Source: Caulobacter sp. AP07 (GTDB taxonomy: Bacteria; Pseudomonadota; Alphaproteobacteria; Caulobacterales; Caulobacteraceae). Taken from it: a stretch of DNA of 36,893 bases. Below are positions 9,076-17,882 of this stretch, piece after piece (the stretch's first letter is position 1; every line of letters starts with the position of its first letter). The stretch spans positions 1-36,893 of the forward strand of contig NZ_AKKF01000019.1 of assembly GCF_000281955.1 (NCBI RefSeq). Direction: 5' to 3'. The notes beneath the pieces are model-generated. The model worked only from the letters and a program-made list of their open reading frames with translations, did not search any database and was not told where the DNA came from. Made by a program: the position numbers and the translations under genes.

Positions 9076-9444
9076 ATGCTGAGACACGCGCTCGCTTTCC
9101 TGGCCGCCCTGGCCCTCGCCTTCAGCCCGCTGGCAGTCAACGCCGCCCAGGCCGATTGCGACATGGCGGGCATGGACATGGGCGCGATCAGCATGGCCAT
9201 GCCCGCGGCCGCCACGGCTTCGGACGCCGCCCAGGACCCCTGCTGCGACCATGGCAAGGCGATGTCGGCCAAGGACTGCGCCAGGGCCTGCGCGACCAGT
9301 TGCGCCTTGGCTGTCGCCGTGCCCGGTGAGGGTGCGATCGGCCATTCCCCGATCGCCTACCGGGTCGAAACGCGCTGGTCCAACACCAGCGGCCAGGCCC
9401 ATGACCCGGGCCAGGAAGATCCTCCTCCAAGATCGCTGATCTAG
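9076..9444 (+). CDS. Small secreted Cys/Met-rich protein, probable copper binder
   Basis: This is a 122-residue protein with a clear signal peptide (MLRHALAFLAALALAFSPLAVNAAQA). The mature part begins with a Met/Asp cluster (CDMAGMDMGAISMAM), then DPCCDHGKAMSAKDCARACATSC, so it holds six Cys and many Met in about 60 residues, followed by a Pro-rich tail. This composition suits copper or silver binding in the periplasm. Proteins of this appearance occur beside cop genes in alphaproteobacteria, but I do not recognise a named family. It is 73 bp downstream of copD on the same strand. A stem-loop lies immediately after its stop codon. Confidence 0.72.
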   Translation: MLRHALAFLAALALAFSPLAVNAAQADCDMAGMDMGAISMAMPAAATASDAAQDPCCDHGKAMSAKDCARACATSCALAVAVPGEGAIGHSPIAYRVETRWSNTSGQAHDPGQEDPPPRSLI

Positions 9445-9445
9445 C

Positions 9446-9465
9446 GACCGGCCAAGCCGCCGGTC
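9446..9465 (+). terminator. Stem-loop after the Cys/Met-rich gene
   Basis: Perfect 7 bp arms GACCGGC (9446-9452) and GCCGGTC (9459-9465) with a 6-base loop lie two bases after the stop at 9444. There is no T-run, so if it ends or pauses transcription it is not a canonical intrinsic terminator. A second short hairpin (GCCCGC at 9525-9530 with GCGGGC at 9533-9538, then CCTTT) follows before the next gene. Confidence 0.4.
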
Positions 9466-9569
9466 TCGCGCCTCCGCGCCTGCCGTCCCGCGCTTTCGCG
9501 CGCGGCCGACGGGCGCGGACGCTCGCCCGCTCGCGGGCCTTTCAGATCACGATTTCAAGGAACGATCCC

Positions 9570-9809
9570 ATGACTCTGCGTCACACCCTGCTCGGCGCCC
9601 TGGCCGCCGGCCTGACCTTCAGCGCCTCGGCCGCCCTCGCCGCTTCCTTCCCCGCCTGCAGCCATCTGCGCACGCAGGCCCCGCCGTCCAATCCCAAGGA
9701 CGTTTTCCGGACCGCCGTTCGCGTCTGCGACATGCCGGCCGATTGCGGAATGACGCCCGGCAAGGCCGGCCCGGCCCAGCCTACCGCCGCCGCTCCGCCC
9801 CGAGGCTAG
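9570..9809 (+). CDS. Small secreted protein of unknown function
   Basis: This is a 79-residue protein. A signal peptide is evident (MTLRHTLLGALAAGLTFSASAALAA). The remainder, about 54 residues, has three Cys (FPACSH, VRVCDMPADCGM) and a Pro/Ala-rich tail. I do not recognise a family. Its position between the copper-binding small protein and cusC, and its Cys and Met content, suggest a role in the same metal response, but this is context only. AAGGAACG precedes the ATG at a suitable distance. It could be a spurious ORF; signal peptide and ribosome site argue for a real gene. Confidence 0.55.
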   Translation: MTLRHTLLGALAAGLTFSASAALAASFPACSHLRTQAPPSNPKDVFRTAVRVCDMPADCGMTPGKAGPAQPTAAAPPRG

Positions 9810-9822
9810 GAACCGGCTGAAC

Positions 9823-9898
9823 CCAGGCGGCGGGCGATCCCCTCTCGCCGCCTGGACGGCCGGCCTCGGCGGGGCGGCTGCAAACGTCCCGCCGAGGC
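9823..9898 (+). other. Two tandem GC-rich stem-loops upstream of cusC
   Basis: Stem 1 pairs 9823-9832 (CCAGGCGGCG) with 9846-9855, 10 bp perfect, loop 13. Stem 2 pairs 9863-9873 (GCCTCGGCGGG) with 9888-9898, 11 bp perfect, loop 14. Both sit between the 79-residue gene (stop 9809) and cusC (start 9950). Neither is followed by a T-run. They may terminate or attenuate transcription between the cop and cus groups, or shape a 5' leader for cusC. Confidence 0.55.
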
Positions 9899-9949
9899 AT
9901 CCGCCCGGCCCTTCGCCGACATCGTTCGCACGATCCGACAGGACCTCTC

Positions 9950-11170
9950 ATGCGTCTCATCCTGCTTCTGGCGGGGCTTGGGCTGGCCAGCGCCGCCCAG
10001 GCCGGCCCCCTGACTTACGAGGCCGCCCAGCGGCTGGCCCAGCAATCGCCCGCCCTGGCCGCCACGGCGGCCGACCTGGAGGCCGCCCGGTCGCAAGGCC
10101 AGGCGGCGGGCAAGCTGCCCGACCCCAAACTGCGGGTCGGGCTGGACAACTTCCCGATATCCGGTCCCCCGGCCGGGACCTTCGCCGGCGACAGCATGAC
10201 CATGGTCAGCGTCGGCTTGATGCAGGAGCGACCCAGCGGCGCCAAGCGCTCGGCCGCCCGGCAGGCCGCCCAGGCGCGGGTGACCACGGCCGATGTCCGC
10301 CAGGCGCAGGAGGCGCGCGATGTCCGCCTCGCCGCCGCCCTGGCCTGGATCGACCTCTATTACGCCGACCGCAGGCTGGCGGCCCTGGCGGCGGTCGAAC
10401 AGGCCCTGGCCCCGCTGCGCGACACCGCCCCCGCGAGCTTCTCAGCCGGCGAGGCCCGTCCCGGCCAGACCCTGGAGGCTCGCCAGAAGCTGGTCCAACT
10501 GGCCGATCGCCGCAGCGAGCTACTGGCCGGCCGGGCTCGCGCCGCCGCCGAACTGACCCGCTGGACCGGCGAAGTCGCCCCCCTCGCCATCGGCCCGGAA
10601 CCGAGCTTTCCGATCGACGCCCAGGCCTTGCGGTCGGACCTGGCCGATCACCTCGCCCTGCAAGCCTTCGACGCGGCGCGCCAGTCGGCCCGCGCCCAGC
10701 TGGCCGCCGCCCGCGCCGAAGCCCATCCCGACACCAGTTGGGATGTCGCCTACCAGAAGCGCGACGGGGCCTATGGCGACATGATCTCGGTCGGCGTGAC
10801 CTTCGGCCTGCCGCTGTTTGGCAAGACCCGTCGCGAACCCCTGGTCGCCGCCCAGGACGCCCTGCTCCGCGGGGCCGATAGCCAACGTGCGGCGGGGATG
10901 CGCGAACTCGTGGCCGCGCTGGAGGCTGATCTCGCCGACCACCAGATGCACCACGAGCAACTGGTGCGGGCCCAGCAGGACCTCGCGCCCCTGGCCCAGC
11001 AGCGCGCCGACCTGGAGACCGCCAGCTACGCCGCCGGCCGGGCGGGCCTGGCGGAGGTGCTGACCGCCCTGGTCGACCTGGCCGAGGCCAGGCTTTCGGT
11101 CGTCGACAAGCAGGCCCTCGTCGCCCGCGACGGCGCCAGGATCAACCTCACCTATGGAGTCGCGCGATGA
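9950..11170 (+). CDS. cusC: Outer-membrane efflux protein, TolC/CusC-type
   Basis: This 406-residue protein has a signal peptide (MRLILLLAGLGLASAAQA) and two long alpha-helical repeats typical of the outer-membrane efflux family (PF02321): LTYEAAQRLAQQSPALAATAADLEAARSQ-like helices in the first half, and LVAALEADLADHQMHHEQLVRAQQDLAPLA-like helices in the second, with TFGLPLFGK between them. It forms the trimeric exit duct for the CusBA pump. No N-terminal lipobox Cys is seen, unlike E. coli CusC, and it is shorter, so it is closer to alphaproteobacterial CzcC/CusC-like ducts. It overlaps the next gene by four bases (ATGA at 11167-11170), placing all three pump parts in one operon. Confidence 0.9.
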   Translation: MRLILLLAGLGLASAAQAGPLTYEAAQRLAQQSPALAATAADLEAARSQGQAAGKLPDPKLRVGLDNFPISGPPAGTFAGDSMTMVSVGLMQERPSGAKRSAARQAAQARVTTADVRQAQEARDVRLAAALAWIDLYYADRRLAALAAVEQALAPLRDTAPASFSAGEARPGQTLEARQKLVQLADRRSELLAGRARAAAELTRWTGEVAPLAIGPEPSFPIDAQALRSDLADHLALQAFDAARQSARAQLAAARAEAHPDTSWDVAYQKRDGAYGDMISVGVTFGLPLFGKTRREPLVAAQDALLRGADSQRAAGMRELVAALEADLADHQMHHEQLVRAQQDLAPLAQQRADLETASYAAGRAGLAEVLTALVDLAEARLSVVDKQALVARDGARINLTYGVAR

Positions 11171-12693
11171 GCCCGCCCCGGACCGTTTCGGCTCGAACCC
11201 TGACCTTGAGCGCAACCGCCATCGCCGTCCTGGCCGCCGGCGGCGGCTATGGCCTGGGCCTGGCCCGCAAGACGCCCGCCACGGTCGCCGACGCGGCCGC
11301 GGGCCGCGCGGTTCTCTACTGGTACGACCCGATGGTTCCGACCCAGCACTTCGACAAGCCGGGCAAGTCACCGTTCATGGACATGCAGCTGGTTCCAAAA
11401 TACGCCGGCGAAGACGACACGGCCGGACCGTCGGCCGCGGTCCGCATCGATCCAACCGCCGTCCAGAACCTGGGCCTGCGGACGGTGGAAGTCCGCCAGG
11501 GCGCCCTGGCCGGCGGGCTCACGACGACAGGCGTCGTCGAGTTCAACCAGCGCGACGTGGCCGTGATCCAGGCCCGGTCCGGCGGTTTCGTACAGAAGGT
11601 CTATGGCCGCGCGCCCGACGATGTGATCGCGGCCGGCGCCCCGCTGGCCGACCTGCTCGTTCCCGAATGGGCCGGCGCCCAGGCCGAATATCTGGCGGTC
11701 CGCGGAACAGGCGACGCGGCCCTGACCACCGCCGCCCGCCAGCGCCTGCGGCTGCTGGGCATGCCCGAGGGGACGATCGCAGCCATCGACCGTGACGGGC
11801 GGGCGCGAACCACCATCACGGTCAGTTCCCCCCTGGGCGGGGTGATCACCAGGCTCGACGTCCGGGCCGGCATGACCGTGGCCACGGGCCAGGCCCTGGC
11901 CGAGATCAACGGCCTGTCGCGCGTCTGGGTCACCGCCGCCGTGCCCGAGGTCCAGGCCGGTCAGCTTCGTCAGGGCCAATCCGTCGGCATCGCCTTCGCA
12001 GCCTACCCCGGAAAGACCCTTCGCGGCGCGGTGCAGGCCATCCTGCCTCAGGCCCAGGGCGACAGCCGAACCCTGCAAGCCCGCATCGAGCTGCCCAATC
12101 CCGGCGGCAAGCTTCGGCCCGGCATGTTCGCCGTCGTCACCTTCGACAGCGACCCGCGCCCGGCTTTGCTGTTGCCATCCGAGGCGGTGATCCGCACCGG
12201 CCCACGCGCCATCGTCATGCTGTCGACGGGGGGCGGCCGCTACCAGGCCGTCGAGGTCAGGATCGGCCGCGAGGCTGGCGGCCAGAGCGAAATCCTGGCC
12301 GGGCTGAGCGCCGGTCAGAAGGTCGTCGCCTCCGGCCAGTTCCTGATCGATTCCGAGGCCAGCCTCGCGGGCTTGCAAATCCGGCCGCTGCCGACGGCGG
12401 GAACAGGGACCGCCATGGGGCGGCCGATGTCGCCCGACATGGCGCCGGCGCCGGTCGTGAAATCCACGCGAGCCGAGACGACCGGCCGTGTCGAACAGGT
12501 GGCCCAGGACAGCATCACGCTTTCCCACGGCCCCGTGCCGGCGATCGGCTGGCCGGCCATGACCATGGCCTTCCGGGCCGATCCGATGCTGCTGCGGGGC
12601 CTCAAGCCCGGCGACCAGGTGAGCTTCGCCTTCGACCAGCCGCCGGCCGGCCCGACAGTGCGCCGCATCGCCAAGGTCGGAGCGCCGTCATGA
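11167..12693 (+). CDS. cusB: Periplasmic adaptor CusB with a C-terminal fused CusF domain
   Basis: This 508-residue adaptor links the CusA pump to the CusC duct and loads metal into the pump. After an N-terminal membrane or signal segment comes the CusB metal-capture motif ([19 protein letters not shown]) with Met56, Met71 and Met73 corresponding to the Met ligands of E. coli CusB. The barrel-sandwich and beta-barrel domains follow ([60 protein letters not shown]). From about residue 435 there is an extra domain that reads as CusF: His454, Trp462, Met465 and Met467 keep the spacing of the CusF Cu(I)/Ag(I) ligands H-x7-W-x2-M-x-M. The pump therefore carries a built-in metallochaperone, besides the free CusF gene downstream. 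It overlaps cusA by four bases. Confidence 0.94.
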   Translation: MSPPRTVSARTLTLSATAIAVLAAGGGYGLGLARKTPATVADAAAGRAVLYWYDPMVPTQHFDKPGKSPFMDMQLVPKYAGEDDTAGPSAAVRIDPTAVQNLGLRTVEVRQGALAGGLTTTGVVEFNQRDVAVIQARSGGFVQKVYGRAPDDVIAAGAPLADLLVPEWAGAQAEYLAVRGTGDAALTTAARQRLRLLGMPEGTIAAIDRDGRARTTITVSSPLGGVITRLDVRAGMTVATGQALAEINGLSRVWVTAAVPEVQAGQLRQGQSVGIAFAAYPGKTLRGAVQAILPQAQGDSRTLQARIELPNPGGKLRPGMFAVVTFDSDPRPALLLPSEAVIRTGPRAIVMLSTGGGRYQAVEVRIGREAGGQSEILAGLSAGQKVVASGQFLIDSEASLAGLQIRPLPTAGTGTAMGRPMSPDMAPAPVVKSTRAETTGRVEQVAQDSITLSHGPVPAIGWPAMTMAFRADPMLLRGLKPGDQVSFAFDQPPAGPTVRRIAKVGAPS

Positions 12694-15600
12694 TCGCCGC
12701 CCTGATCCGCTGGTCGGTCGCCAATCGCTTCTTCGTGTTGCTCGGGGCCCTGGCCTTGATCGTCGCCGGTGGTCTGGCGGTGCGCGCGACCGCGATCGAC
12801 GCCCTGCCCGACCTATCCGACACCCAGGTGATCATCCGCACCAGCTATCCGGGCCAGGCCCCGCAACTGGTCGAAAACCAGGTCACCTACCCCCTGGCCA
12901 CCACCATGCTGTCGGTCCCCGGGGCCAAGACCGTGCGGGGCTATTCGTTCTTCGGCGACAGCTTCGTCTATGTGATCTTCGACGACAAAACCGACCTCTA
13001 CTGGGCTCGGTCGCGGGTTCTGGAGTATCTCAACCAGGTCCAGGCGCGCCTGCCCGAAAGCGCTCGCCCAGCCCTTGGGCCCGACGCCACCGGAGTCGGC
13101 TGGGTCTATGAATACGCCCTCGTCGACAAGACCGGCGGCCATGACCTCAGCCAGCTTCGCAGCCTGCAGGACTGGTTCCTGCGCTATGAGCTGAAGACCC
13201 TGCCCGGCGTCGCCGAGGTCTCCGCGATCGGCGGCATGGTGCGCCAGTACCAGGTCGTGCTCGACCCGATGAAGCTGGCGAGCTTCGGGGTCACCCATGG
13301 CCAGGTGGTCGCCGCCCTGAAGGGCGCCAACGCCGAGACCGGCGGCTCGGTGCTGGAACTGGGCGAGGCCGAATACATGGTCCGCGCCACCGGCTATCTG
13401 AAGACGATCGAGGACTTCCAGGCCGTACCGCTGAGGACCGCGGCCAGCGGCGTCCCGGTGCGGCTGGGCGATGTGGCGACCGTCCAGATCGGCCCGGAGA
13501 TGCGGCGCGGCATCGCCGAGCTCAATGGCCAGGGCGAGGTGGCCGGCGGGGTGGTGATCCTGCGCTCGGGCGAGAACGCCCGCGCCACCATCGCCGCGGT
13601 CAAGACCAAGCTGGCCGAGTTGAAGAAGAGCCTGCCCCCGGGAGTCGAAGTGGTCACCACCTACGACCGCTCGGGCCTGATCGACCGCGCGGTCCAGAAC
13701 CTCACCGGCAAGCTGCTCGAGGAATTCCTGATCGTCGCCCTGGTCTGCGCGCTGTTCCTGGGCCATCTGCGCTCGGCCCTGGTGGCGATCATCTCGCTGC
13801 CGCTGGGGGTGTTGGCCGCGTTCCTGGTCATGAAGAGCCAGGGCGTCGACGCCAACATCATGTCGCTGGGCGGCATCGCCATCGCCATCGGGGCCATGGT
13901 CGACGCCGCCGTGGTGATGATCGAGAACGCCCACAAGAAGCTGGAGCGCTGGACCCGCGATCATCCCGGCGAGAGCCTGGCGGGAGACGCCCGCTGGAAG
14001 GTGATCACCGAGGCCGCCGTCGAGGTCGGACCGGCCCTGTTCTTCAGCCTCCTGATCATCACCCTGTCGTTCATCCCGGTCTTCACGCTGCAGGCCCAGG
14101 AGGGACGCCTGTTCCGCCCCCTGGCCTTCACCAAGACCTACGCCATGGCCGCGGCCGCCATCCTGTCGGTGACCCTGATCCCGGTGCTGATGGGCTACCT
14201 GATCCGTGGCAGGATTCCCGACGAGGCCGCCAACCCGATCAATCGCGTGCTGACGGCGGCCTATCGCCCGCTGCTCGATCGGGTGATGCGTCGGCCCAGG
14301 CTGACCTTGCTGATCGCCCTGCTGGCTTTCGCCACCACGGCCTGGCCCCTGGCCCATCTAGGCGGAGAGTTCATGCCCAACATGGACGAGGGCGACCTGC
14401 TCTACATGCCCTCGGCCCTGCCGGGCCTGTCGGCGGCCAAGGCCGGCGAACTCCTCCAGCGGACCGACCGGATGATCAAGACCGTGCCGGAGGTCGACAG
14501 CGTGTTCGGCAAGGCCGGCCGGGCCGAGAGCGCCACCGACCCGGCCCCGCTGGAGATGTTCGAGACCACCATCCGCTTCAAGCCGCGCGACCAATGGCGA
14601 TCGGGCATGACGCCCGACAAGCTGGTGGCGGAATTGGATCAGCGCGTGCGGGTCCCGGGTCTGACCAATGTCTGGGTCCCGCCGATCCGCAACCGCATCG
14701 ACATGCTGGCCACCGGCGTCAAGAGCCCGATCGGGGTCAAGGTGTCGGGCGCCAACCTGGCCGAACTGGACCGCGTCGCCCGCGAGGTCGAGGGCGTGGC
14801 CAAGGGCGTGCCGGGCGTCAGTTCGGCCCTGGCCGAGCGGCTGACCGGCGGGCGCTATGTCGACGTCCGTATCGACCGGGCCGCCGCCGCGCGGTTCGGA
14901 CTCAATATCGACGACGTCCAGTCGATCGTCTCCGGGGCGATCGGCGGCGAGACCATCGGCCAGACGGTGGAGGGCCTGGCCCGCTACCCGATCAGCGTCC
15001 GCTATCCGCGCGAACTGCGCGGCAGCCTTGAAGGCCTGCGCGCTCTTCCGGTGCTGACGCCCGGCGGCCAGCAGATCACCCTGGGCACGGTGGCGCGGGT
15101 CGAAATCGCCGATGGGCCGCCGATGCTCAAGAGCGAGAACGGGCGACCGACGACCTGGATCTATGTCGATGTGCGGGGCCGGGACCTGGCCTCGGTGGTC
15201 GGCGACCTGCGCCAGGCCGTCGACCAGAAGGTCAGGCCATCGCCGGGCGTCAGCCTCTCCTACTCGGGCCAGTTCGAATATCTGCAGCGGGCCGCCGACC
15301 GCCTGAAGATCGTCGTGCCGGCCACCCTGCTGATCATCTTCGTGCTGCTCTACGTCATCTTCGGCCGCTTCGACGAGGCGGGACTGATCATGGCCACCCT
15401 GCCCTTCGCCCTGACCGGCGGCGTCTGGACGCTCTATCTGATGGGCTTCCACCAATCGGTGGCCACCGGCGTCGGATTCATCGCCCTGGCCGGGGTCTCG
15501 GCGGAATTCGGGGTGGTGATGCTGATCTATCTCAAGCAGGCCATGCAGGCTCTGCCGCCCAATCCCAGCCCCGAGCAGGTCGAGACGGCCGTGCGCGAAG

Positions 15601-15830
15601 GCGCCCTGCTGCGCGTGCGCCCCAAGGCCATGACCGTGGCGGTGATCCTGGCGGGTCTGGCGCCGATCCTCTGGGGTCACGGCGCCGGCTCCGAGGTGAT
15701 GAGCCGCATCGCCGCTCCGATGATCGGCGGCATGCTCACCGCCCCTCTGCTGTCGATGTTCGTCGTCCCGGCCGGCTACCTGCTGCTGCGTCGTCGGCGA
15801 CCCCGAGCCCCGCGGGCCATCATCGACTAG
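12690..15830 (+). CDS. cusA: Heavy-metal RND efflux pump CusA, Cu(I)/Ag(I)
   Basis: This is the 1046-residue inner-membrane proton antiporter that exports copper and silver through CusC. The RND layout is intact: TM1 at about 13-30, two large periplasmic loops, and TM clusters in the middle and at the C-terminus ([41 protein letters not shown]). Asp405 sits in [16 protein letters not shown], the HME-RND proton-relay motif. The three Met of the E. coli CusA relay are conserved at the same residue numbers: Met573 (LLYMPS), Met623 (PLEMFETT) and Met672 (RIDMLATG). That argues for monovalent copper/silver rather than Zn/Co/Cd specificity. It ends 151 bp before cusF. Confidence 0.97.
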   Translation: MIAALIRWSVANRFFVLLGALALIVAGGLAVRATAIDALPDLSDTQVIIRTSYPGQAPQLVENQVTYPLATTMLSVPGAKTVRGYSFFGDSFVYVIFDDKTDLYWARSRVLEYLNQVQARLPESARPALGPDATGVGWVYEYALVDKTGGHDLSQLRSLQDWFLRYELKTLPGVAEVSAIGGMVRQYQVVLDPMKLASFGVTHGQVVAALKGANAETGGSVLELGEAEYMVRATGYLKTIEDFQAVPLRTAASGVPVRLGDVATVQIGPEMRRGIAELNGQGEVAGGVVILRSGENARATIAAVKTKLAELKKSLPPGVEVVTTYDRSGLIDRAVQNLTGKLLEEFLIVALVCALFLGHLRSALVAIISLPLGVLAAFLVMKSQGVDANIMSLGGIAIAIGAMVDAAVVMIENAHKKLERWTRDHPGESLAGDARWKVITEAAVEVGPALFFSLLIITLSFIPVFTLQAQEGRLFRPLAFTKTYAMAAAAILSVTLIPVLMGYLIRGRIPDEAANPINRVLTAAYRPLLDRVMRRPRLTLLIALLAFATTAWPLAHLGGEFMPNMDEGDLLYMPSALPGLSAAKAGELLQRTDRMIKTVPEVDSVFGKAGRAESATDPAPLEMFETTIRFKPRDQWRSGMTPDKLVAELDQRVRVPGLTNVWVPPIRNRIDMLATGVKSPIGVKVSGANLAELDRVAREVEGVAKGVPGVSSALAERLTGGRYVDVRIDRAAAARFGLNIDDVQSIVSGAIGGETIGQTVEGLARYPISVRYPRELRGSLEGLRALPVLTPGGQQITLGTVARVEIADGPPMLKSENGRPTTWIYVDVRGRDLASVVGDLRQAVDQKVRPSPGVSLSYSGQFEYLQRAADRLKIVVPATLLIIFVLLYVIFGRFDEAGLIMATLPFALTGGVWTLYLMGFHQSVATGVGFIALAGVSAEFGVVMLIYLKQAMQALPPNPSPEQVETAVREGALLRVRPKAMTVAVILAGLAPILWGHGAGSEVMSRIAAPMIGGMLTAPLLSMFVVPAGYLLLRRRRPRAPRAIID

Positions 15831-15934
15831 GCAAGCCGTCCGGACCACGGCGCGATCGAGGCTGGGGCGGAAGGACCGGAAGCCGGTTTCTCCTGCCTGA
15901 GGGATGGAGGGGGCGCGGCGCGTATGTCCTGGAC

Positions 15935-15962
15935 GCCGAAGGGTCTTCCCCGACCCTTCGGC
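15935..15962 (+). other. Stem-loop in the cusF leader
   Basis: Perfect 10 bp arms GCCGAAGGGT (15935-15944) and ACCCTTCGGC (15953-15962) with an 8-base loop lie between cusA and cusF, 19 bases before the cusF ATG and just before its AGGAG ribosome site. No T-run follows. It could be a weak terminator for cusA, an mRNA stabiliser or a translation-affecting leader structure. Confidence 0.45.
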
Positions 15963-15981
15963 CCGACAGGAGAGACAAACC

Positions 15982-16320
15982 ATGAAGACCCTGCTTGCCG
16001 CCGCCGCCCTGACCGTGGCGCTGACCGGACCGGCCCTGGCTCAGTCCGACATGCATGGCATGCACGGCATGCAGCACGACGCCATGCCCGCCACGACCAA
16101 GGTCGTGGACGGCCAGGGCGTGATCAAGGGCCTGGACGCGAAGGGCGGCTTCGTGACCCTGCAGCACCAACCCATTCCGGCCCTGAAATGGCCGGCCATG
16201 ACCATGAAGTTCAAGGCCGCGCCCGCTCTTCTCAAGCCCTTGAAGGTCGGCCAGGCGGTGACTTTCAAGCTGAAGCCGATCGGCGGGTCGGGCGAGGTGG
16301 TCGCGATTTCCGCCAAGTAG
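15982..16320 (+). CDS. cusF: Periplasmic copper/silver chaperone CusF
   Basis: This is a 112-residue protein with a signal peptide (MKTLLAAAALTVALTGPALA). A short Met/His stretch (SDMHGMHGMQHDAM) is followed by the small OB-fold CusF domain. The Cu(I)/Ag(I) site is complete: His62, Trp70, Met73 and Met75 in HQPIPALKWPAMTM, the same spacing as E. coli CusF, where Trp caps the metal by a cation-pi contact. CusF delivers periplasmic metal to CusB. The start is fixed by ACAGGAGAG at 15966-15974. The same domain is fused to CusB upstream, and the two differ in sequence, so this is not a recent duplication. Confidence 0.95.
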   Translation: MKTLLAAAALTVALTGPALAQSDMHGMHGMQHDAMPATTKVVDGQGVIKGLDAKGGFVTLQHQPIPALKWPAMTMKFKAAPALLKPLKVGQAVTFKLKPIGGSGEVVAISAK

Positions 16321-16327
16321 CGCGACA

Positions 16328-16367
16328 CGCGGCCGTCCGCCACGCGTCAGCGCGGCGGACGGCCGCG
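16328..16367. terminator. Strong stem-loop between convergent cusF and the MerR regulator
   Basis: A perfect 14 bp inverted repeat, 16328-16341 (contains GGCCGTCCGCC) with 16354-16367, has a 12-base loop. It starts eight bases after the cusF stop and lies between two convergent genes, so it can serve both strands. There is no T-run on either side, so intrinsic termination is plausible but not certain. Confidence 0.55.
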
Positions 16368-16432
16368 CGAGGTCGACGGCATGACGGCCAGAACCCGGCG
16401 AAGACCCGAAGAAGGCTGGCCGCGCGCGGCGC

Positions 16433-16867
16433 TCACGCCTGGAAACCGCGAGAGACGGCTGGCTCCCGCCGAGGCTGAACACCGGAGGCCAGATCGGCCA
16501 GGATCGGGCAGTCGGGCCGCTCGTCGTCGGCGCACCCCCGAGAGAGTTCGCGCAAGGTGTCGGCCATGGCCCGTATCTCCGCGACCTTCGCCTCCAGCGC
16601 CCGCACATGCCCGTCGGCGATCGCCTTGACCTCCCAGTTGGGCCGGACGCGATCGCTCCAGAGCGACAGCAGGTGAGCGATCTCTTCGACCGAAAACCCC
16701 AGGGAGCGAGCGCGACGGATGAACTGCAGCTGGTTGATCTCGTCGTCGCTGAAACTGCGGTAGTTGCCCTCGGTCCGGTCGGCGGGAGCAATCAGTTTGA
16801 TCTGCTCATAGTAGCGGATCATCTTGGCCGAAACGCCGGAAGCCTTGGACGCCTGTCCGATGTTCAT
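16433..16867 (-). CDS. cueR: CueR-like MerR-family copper regulator
   Basis: This is a 144-residue MerR protein: a winged-helix DNA-binding domain (IGQASKASGVSAKMIRYYEQ, residues 3-22), a dimerisation helix (about 79-107) and a C-terminal metal loop. The two Cys of the Cu(I)/Ag(I) site are at positions 112 and 120 with seven residues between them (CADDERPDC), exactly as in E. coli CueR. Residue 77, Ser in E. coli CueR and linked to monovalent selectivity, is Asn here. It is convergent with the cus operon and probably activates copper-efflux promoters by untwisting an over-long -35/-10 spacer. The copper assignment rests on the Cys pair and the neighbours. Confidence 0.9.
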   Translation of the reverse strand: MNIGQASKASGVSAKMIRYYEQIKLIAPADRTEGNYRSFSDDEINQLQFIRRARSLGFSVEEIAHLLSLWSDRVRPNWEVKAIADGHVRALEAKVAEIRAMADTLRELSRGCADDERPDCPILADLASGVQPRREPAVSRGFQA

Positions 16868-17151
16868 GCGAGGAGGCTCCTTGGTAAGGCGGTGTTTCGC
16901 GGCGTCTCCGAACCCATACGCGCCAGGTGCGCCCTTCCCCTCATCGGAACGCCACCCACCCTGGCCGCTCAGGCGAAGCCTTCCGGAAATTCCGCCGGGC
17001 GATCCCCCACGGTTCCAATCACGGGAAGGTTCAGGACAGGGCGCGGCGAAGGCCCCAGGGTGTCCTGATCGATTGTGCAGCCAAGACTTGCGGGGTCGGG
17101 GGGTTCTGCTGCGTATAGTCGGCGGGACATCTGCTGGACGAAGGGCCGAAC
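16868..17151. promoter_or_regulatory. Divergent promoter region of the MerR gene and the sigma-factor module
   Basis: This 284 bp gap separates the minus-strand MerR gene from the plus-strand anti-sigma gene, so it must hold both promoters. A partial MerR-type dyad lies at 17010-17030: CGGTTCC, seven bases, GGAAGGT. The inner TTCC-N7-GGAA matches the copper-box pattern ACCTTCC-N7-GGAAGGT and the right half-site is complete. I could not find a good -35/-10 pair with 19-20 bp spacing around it, so the operator call is tentative. Confidence 0.3.
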
Positions 17152-17445
17152 ATGACCTTGAACATCGATGACCTCGTCGGGCGGTTGGCGGCGCAGCCGC
17201 TTGACCGCTCGCTGGACGGTCTGGAACTGGAGGTTTCGCGGGGCATCGCGCGCCGCCGCGCCGACCTGAACACCGGCGCCGCCCTGGCTCCGGTCCGGGT
17301 CGCCTCCATCGGCCTGGCCCTGGCCATGGGCGTGACGGCCGGCGGCCTGGCCGCGACCACCACGGCCTCGACGCCCCAACAGTTCAGCACCTTCTCGGTT
17401 TCGGCCCACCTGGCGCCGTCGACCCTGCTCGAGGGCGAAGAGTGA
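17152..17445 (+). CDS. Small membrane anti-sigma factor, CnrY-like by position
   Basis: This is a 97-residue protein. Its N-terminal half is a cytoplasmic segment with amphipathic helices (NIDDLVGRLAAQPLDRSLDG, LELEVSRGIARRRAD) suited to clasping a sigma factor. A single transmembrane stretch follows at about residues 49-70 (VASIGLALAMGVTAGGLAATT), and then a short periplasmic tail. I do not see a named family signature. The call rests on the order anti-sigma, CnrX-like sensor, ECF sigma, the same as cnrYXH of Cupriavidus, and on the four-base GTGA overlaps that link the three genes. It is expected to hold the sigma factor at the membrane until the sensor binds metal. Confidence 0.7.
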   Translation: MTLNIDDLVGRLAAQPLDRSLDGLELEVSRGIARRRADLNTGAALAPVRVASIGLALAMGVTAGGLAATTTASTPQQFSTFSVSAHLAPSTLLEGEE

Positions 17446-17882
17446 GCATCACCCGCGGCATCGCCCTGACCCTGGTGCTTTCGACGCTGGCCGCGGCGAT
17501 CGGAGCCTGGGGCGGCGGCCAGTACGTCGTGCGGCGCATGCACCACGCCACCCCGCTCCACCAGATGGTCCACCAGAAGCTGGACCTGACCCCGGACCAG
17601 GAGCGGCGGATCGACGGGCTCGAACGCGACTACGCGGCCAAGCGCAAGGCGCGCGAGGCGGAGATGCGCGCCGCCAACGCCGAACTGGCCCAGGCCATCC
17701 AGGAGCAGCACAGCTACACGCCCAAGGTCCAGGCGGCGATCGACCGCTTCCACATGGCGATGGCCGCGCTGCAGAAGGAAAGCATCCAGCACGTCATCGC
17801 CATGCGCGGCGTGCTGACGCCACAGCAGGCCGCCCGCTTCGACGATACGGTCGTCAAGAACCTCACCGAACAGGCCCAGTGA
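17442..17882 (+). CDS. CnrX-like periplasmic heavy-metal sensor
   Basis: This is a 146-residue protein starting with GTG, overlapping the anti-sigma gene by four bases. One N-terminal membrane anchor (about residues 6-26) is followed by a periplasmic four-helix hairpin rich in charged residues (LTPDQERRIDGLERDYAAKR). The candidate metal ligands His40, His44, Glu61, His117 and Met121 correspond, with a constant shift of two, to His42, His46, Glu63, His119 and Met123 of CnrX, the Ni/Co sensor of Cupriavidus metallidurans (from memory of the published site). It therefore probably senses a transition metal and signals to the anti-sigma factor. The ligand set points to Co/Ni, the genomic setting to copper; this is unresolved. 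Confidence 0.82.
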   Translation: MSITRGIALTLVLSTLAAAIGAWGGGQYVVRRMHHATPLHQMVHQKLDLTPDQERRIDGLERDYAAKRKAREAEMRAANAELAQAIQEQHSYTPKVQAAIDRFHMAMAALQKESIQHVIAMRGVLTPQQAARFDDTVVKNLTEQAQ

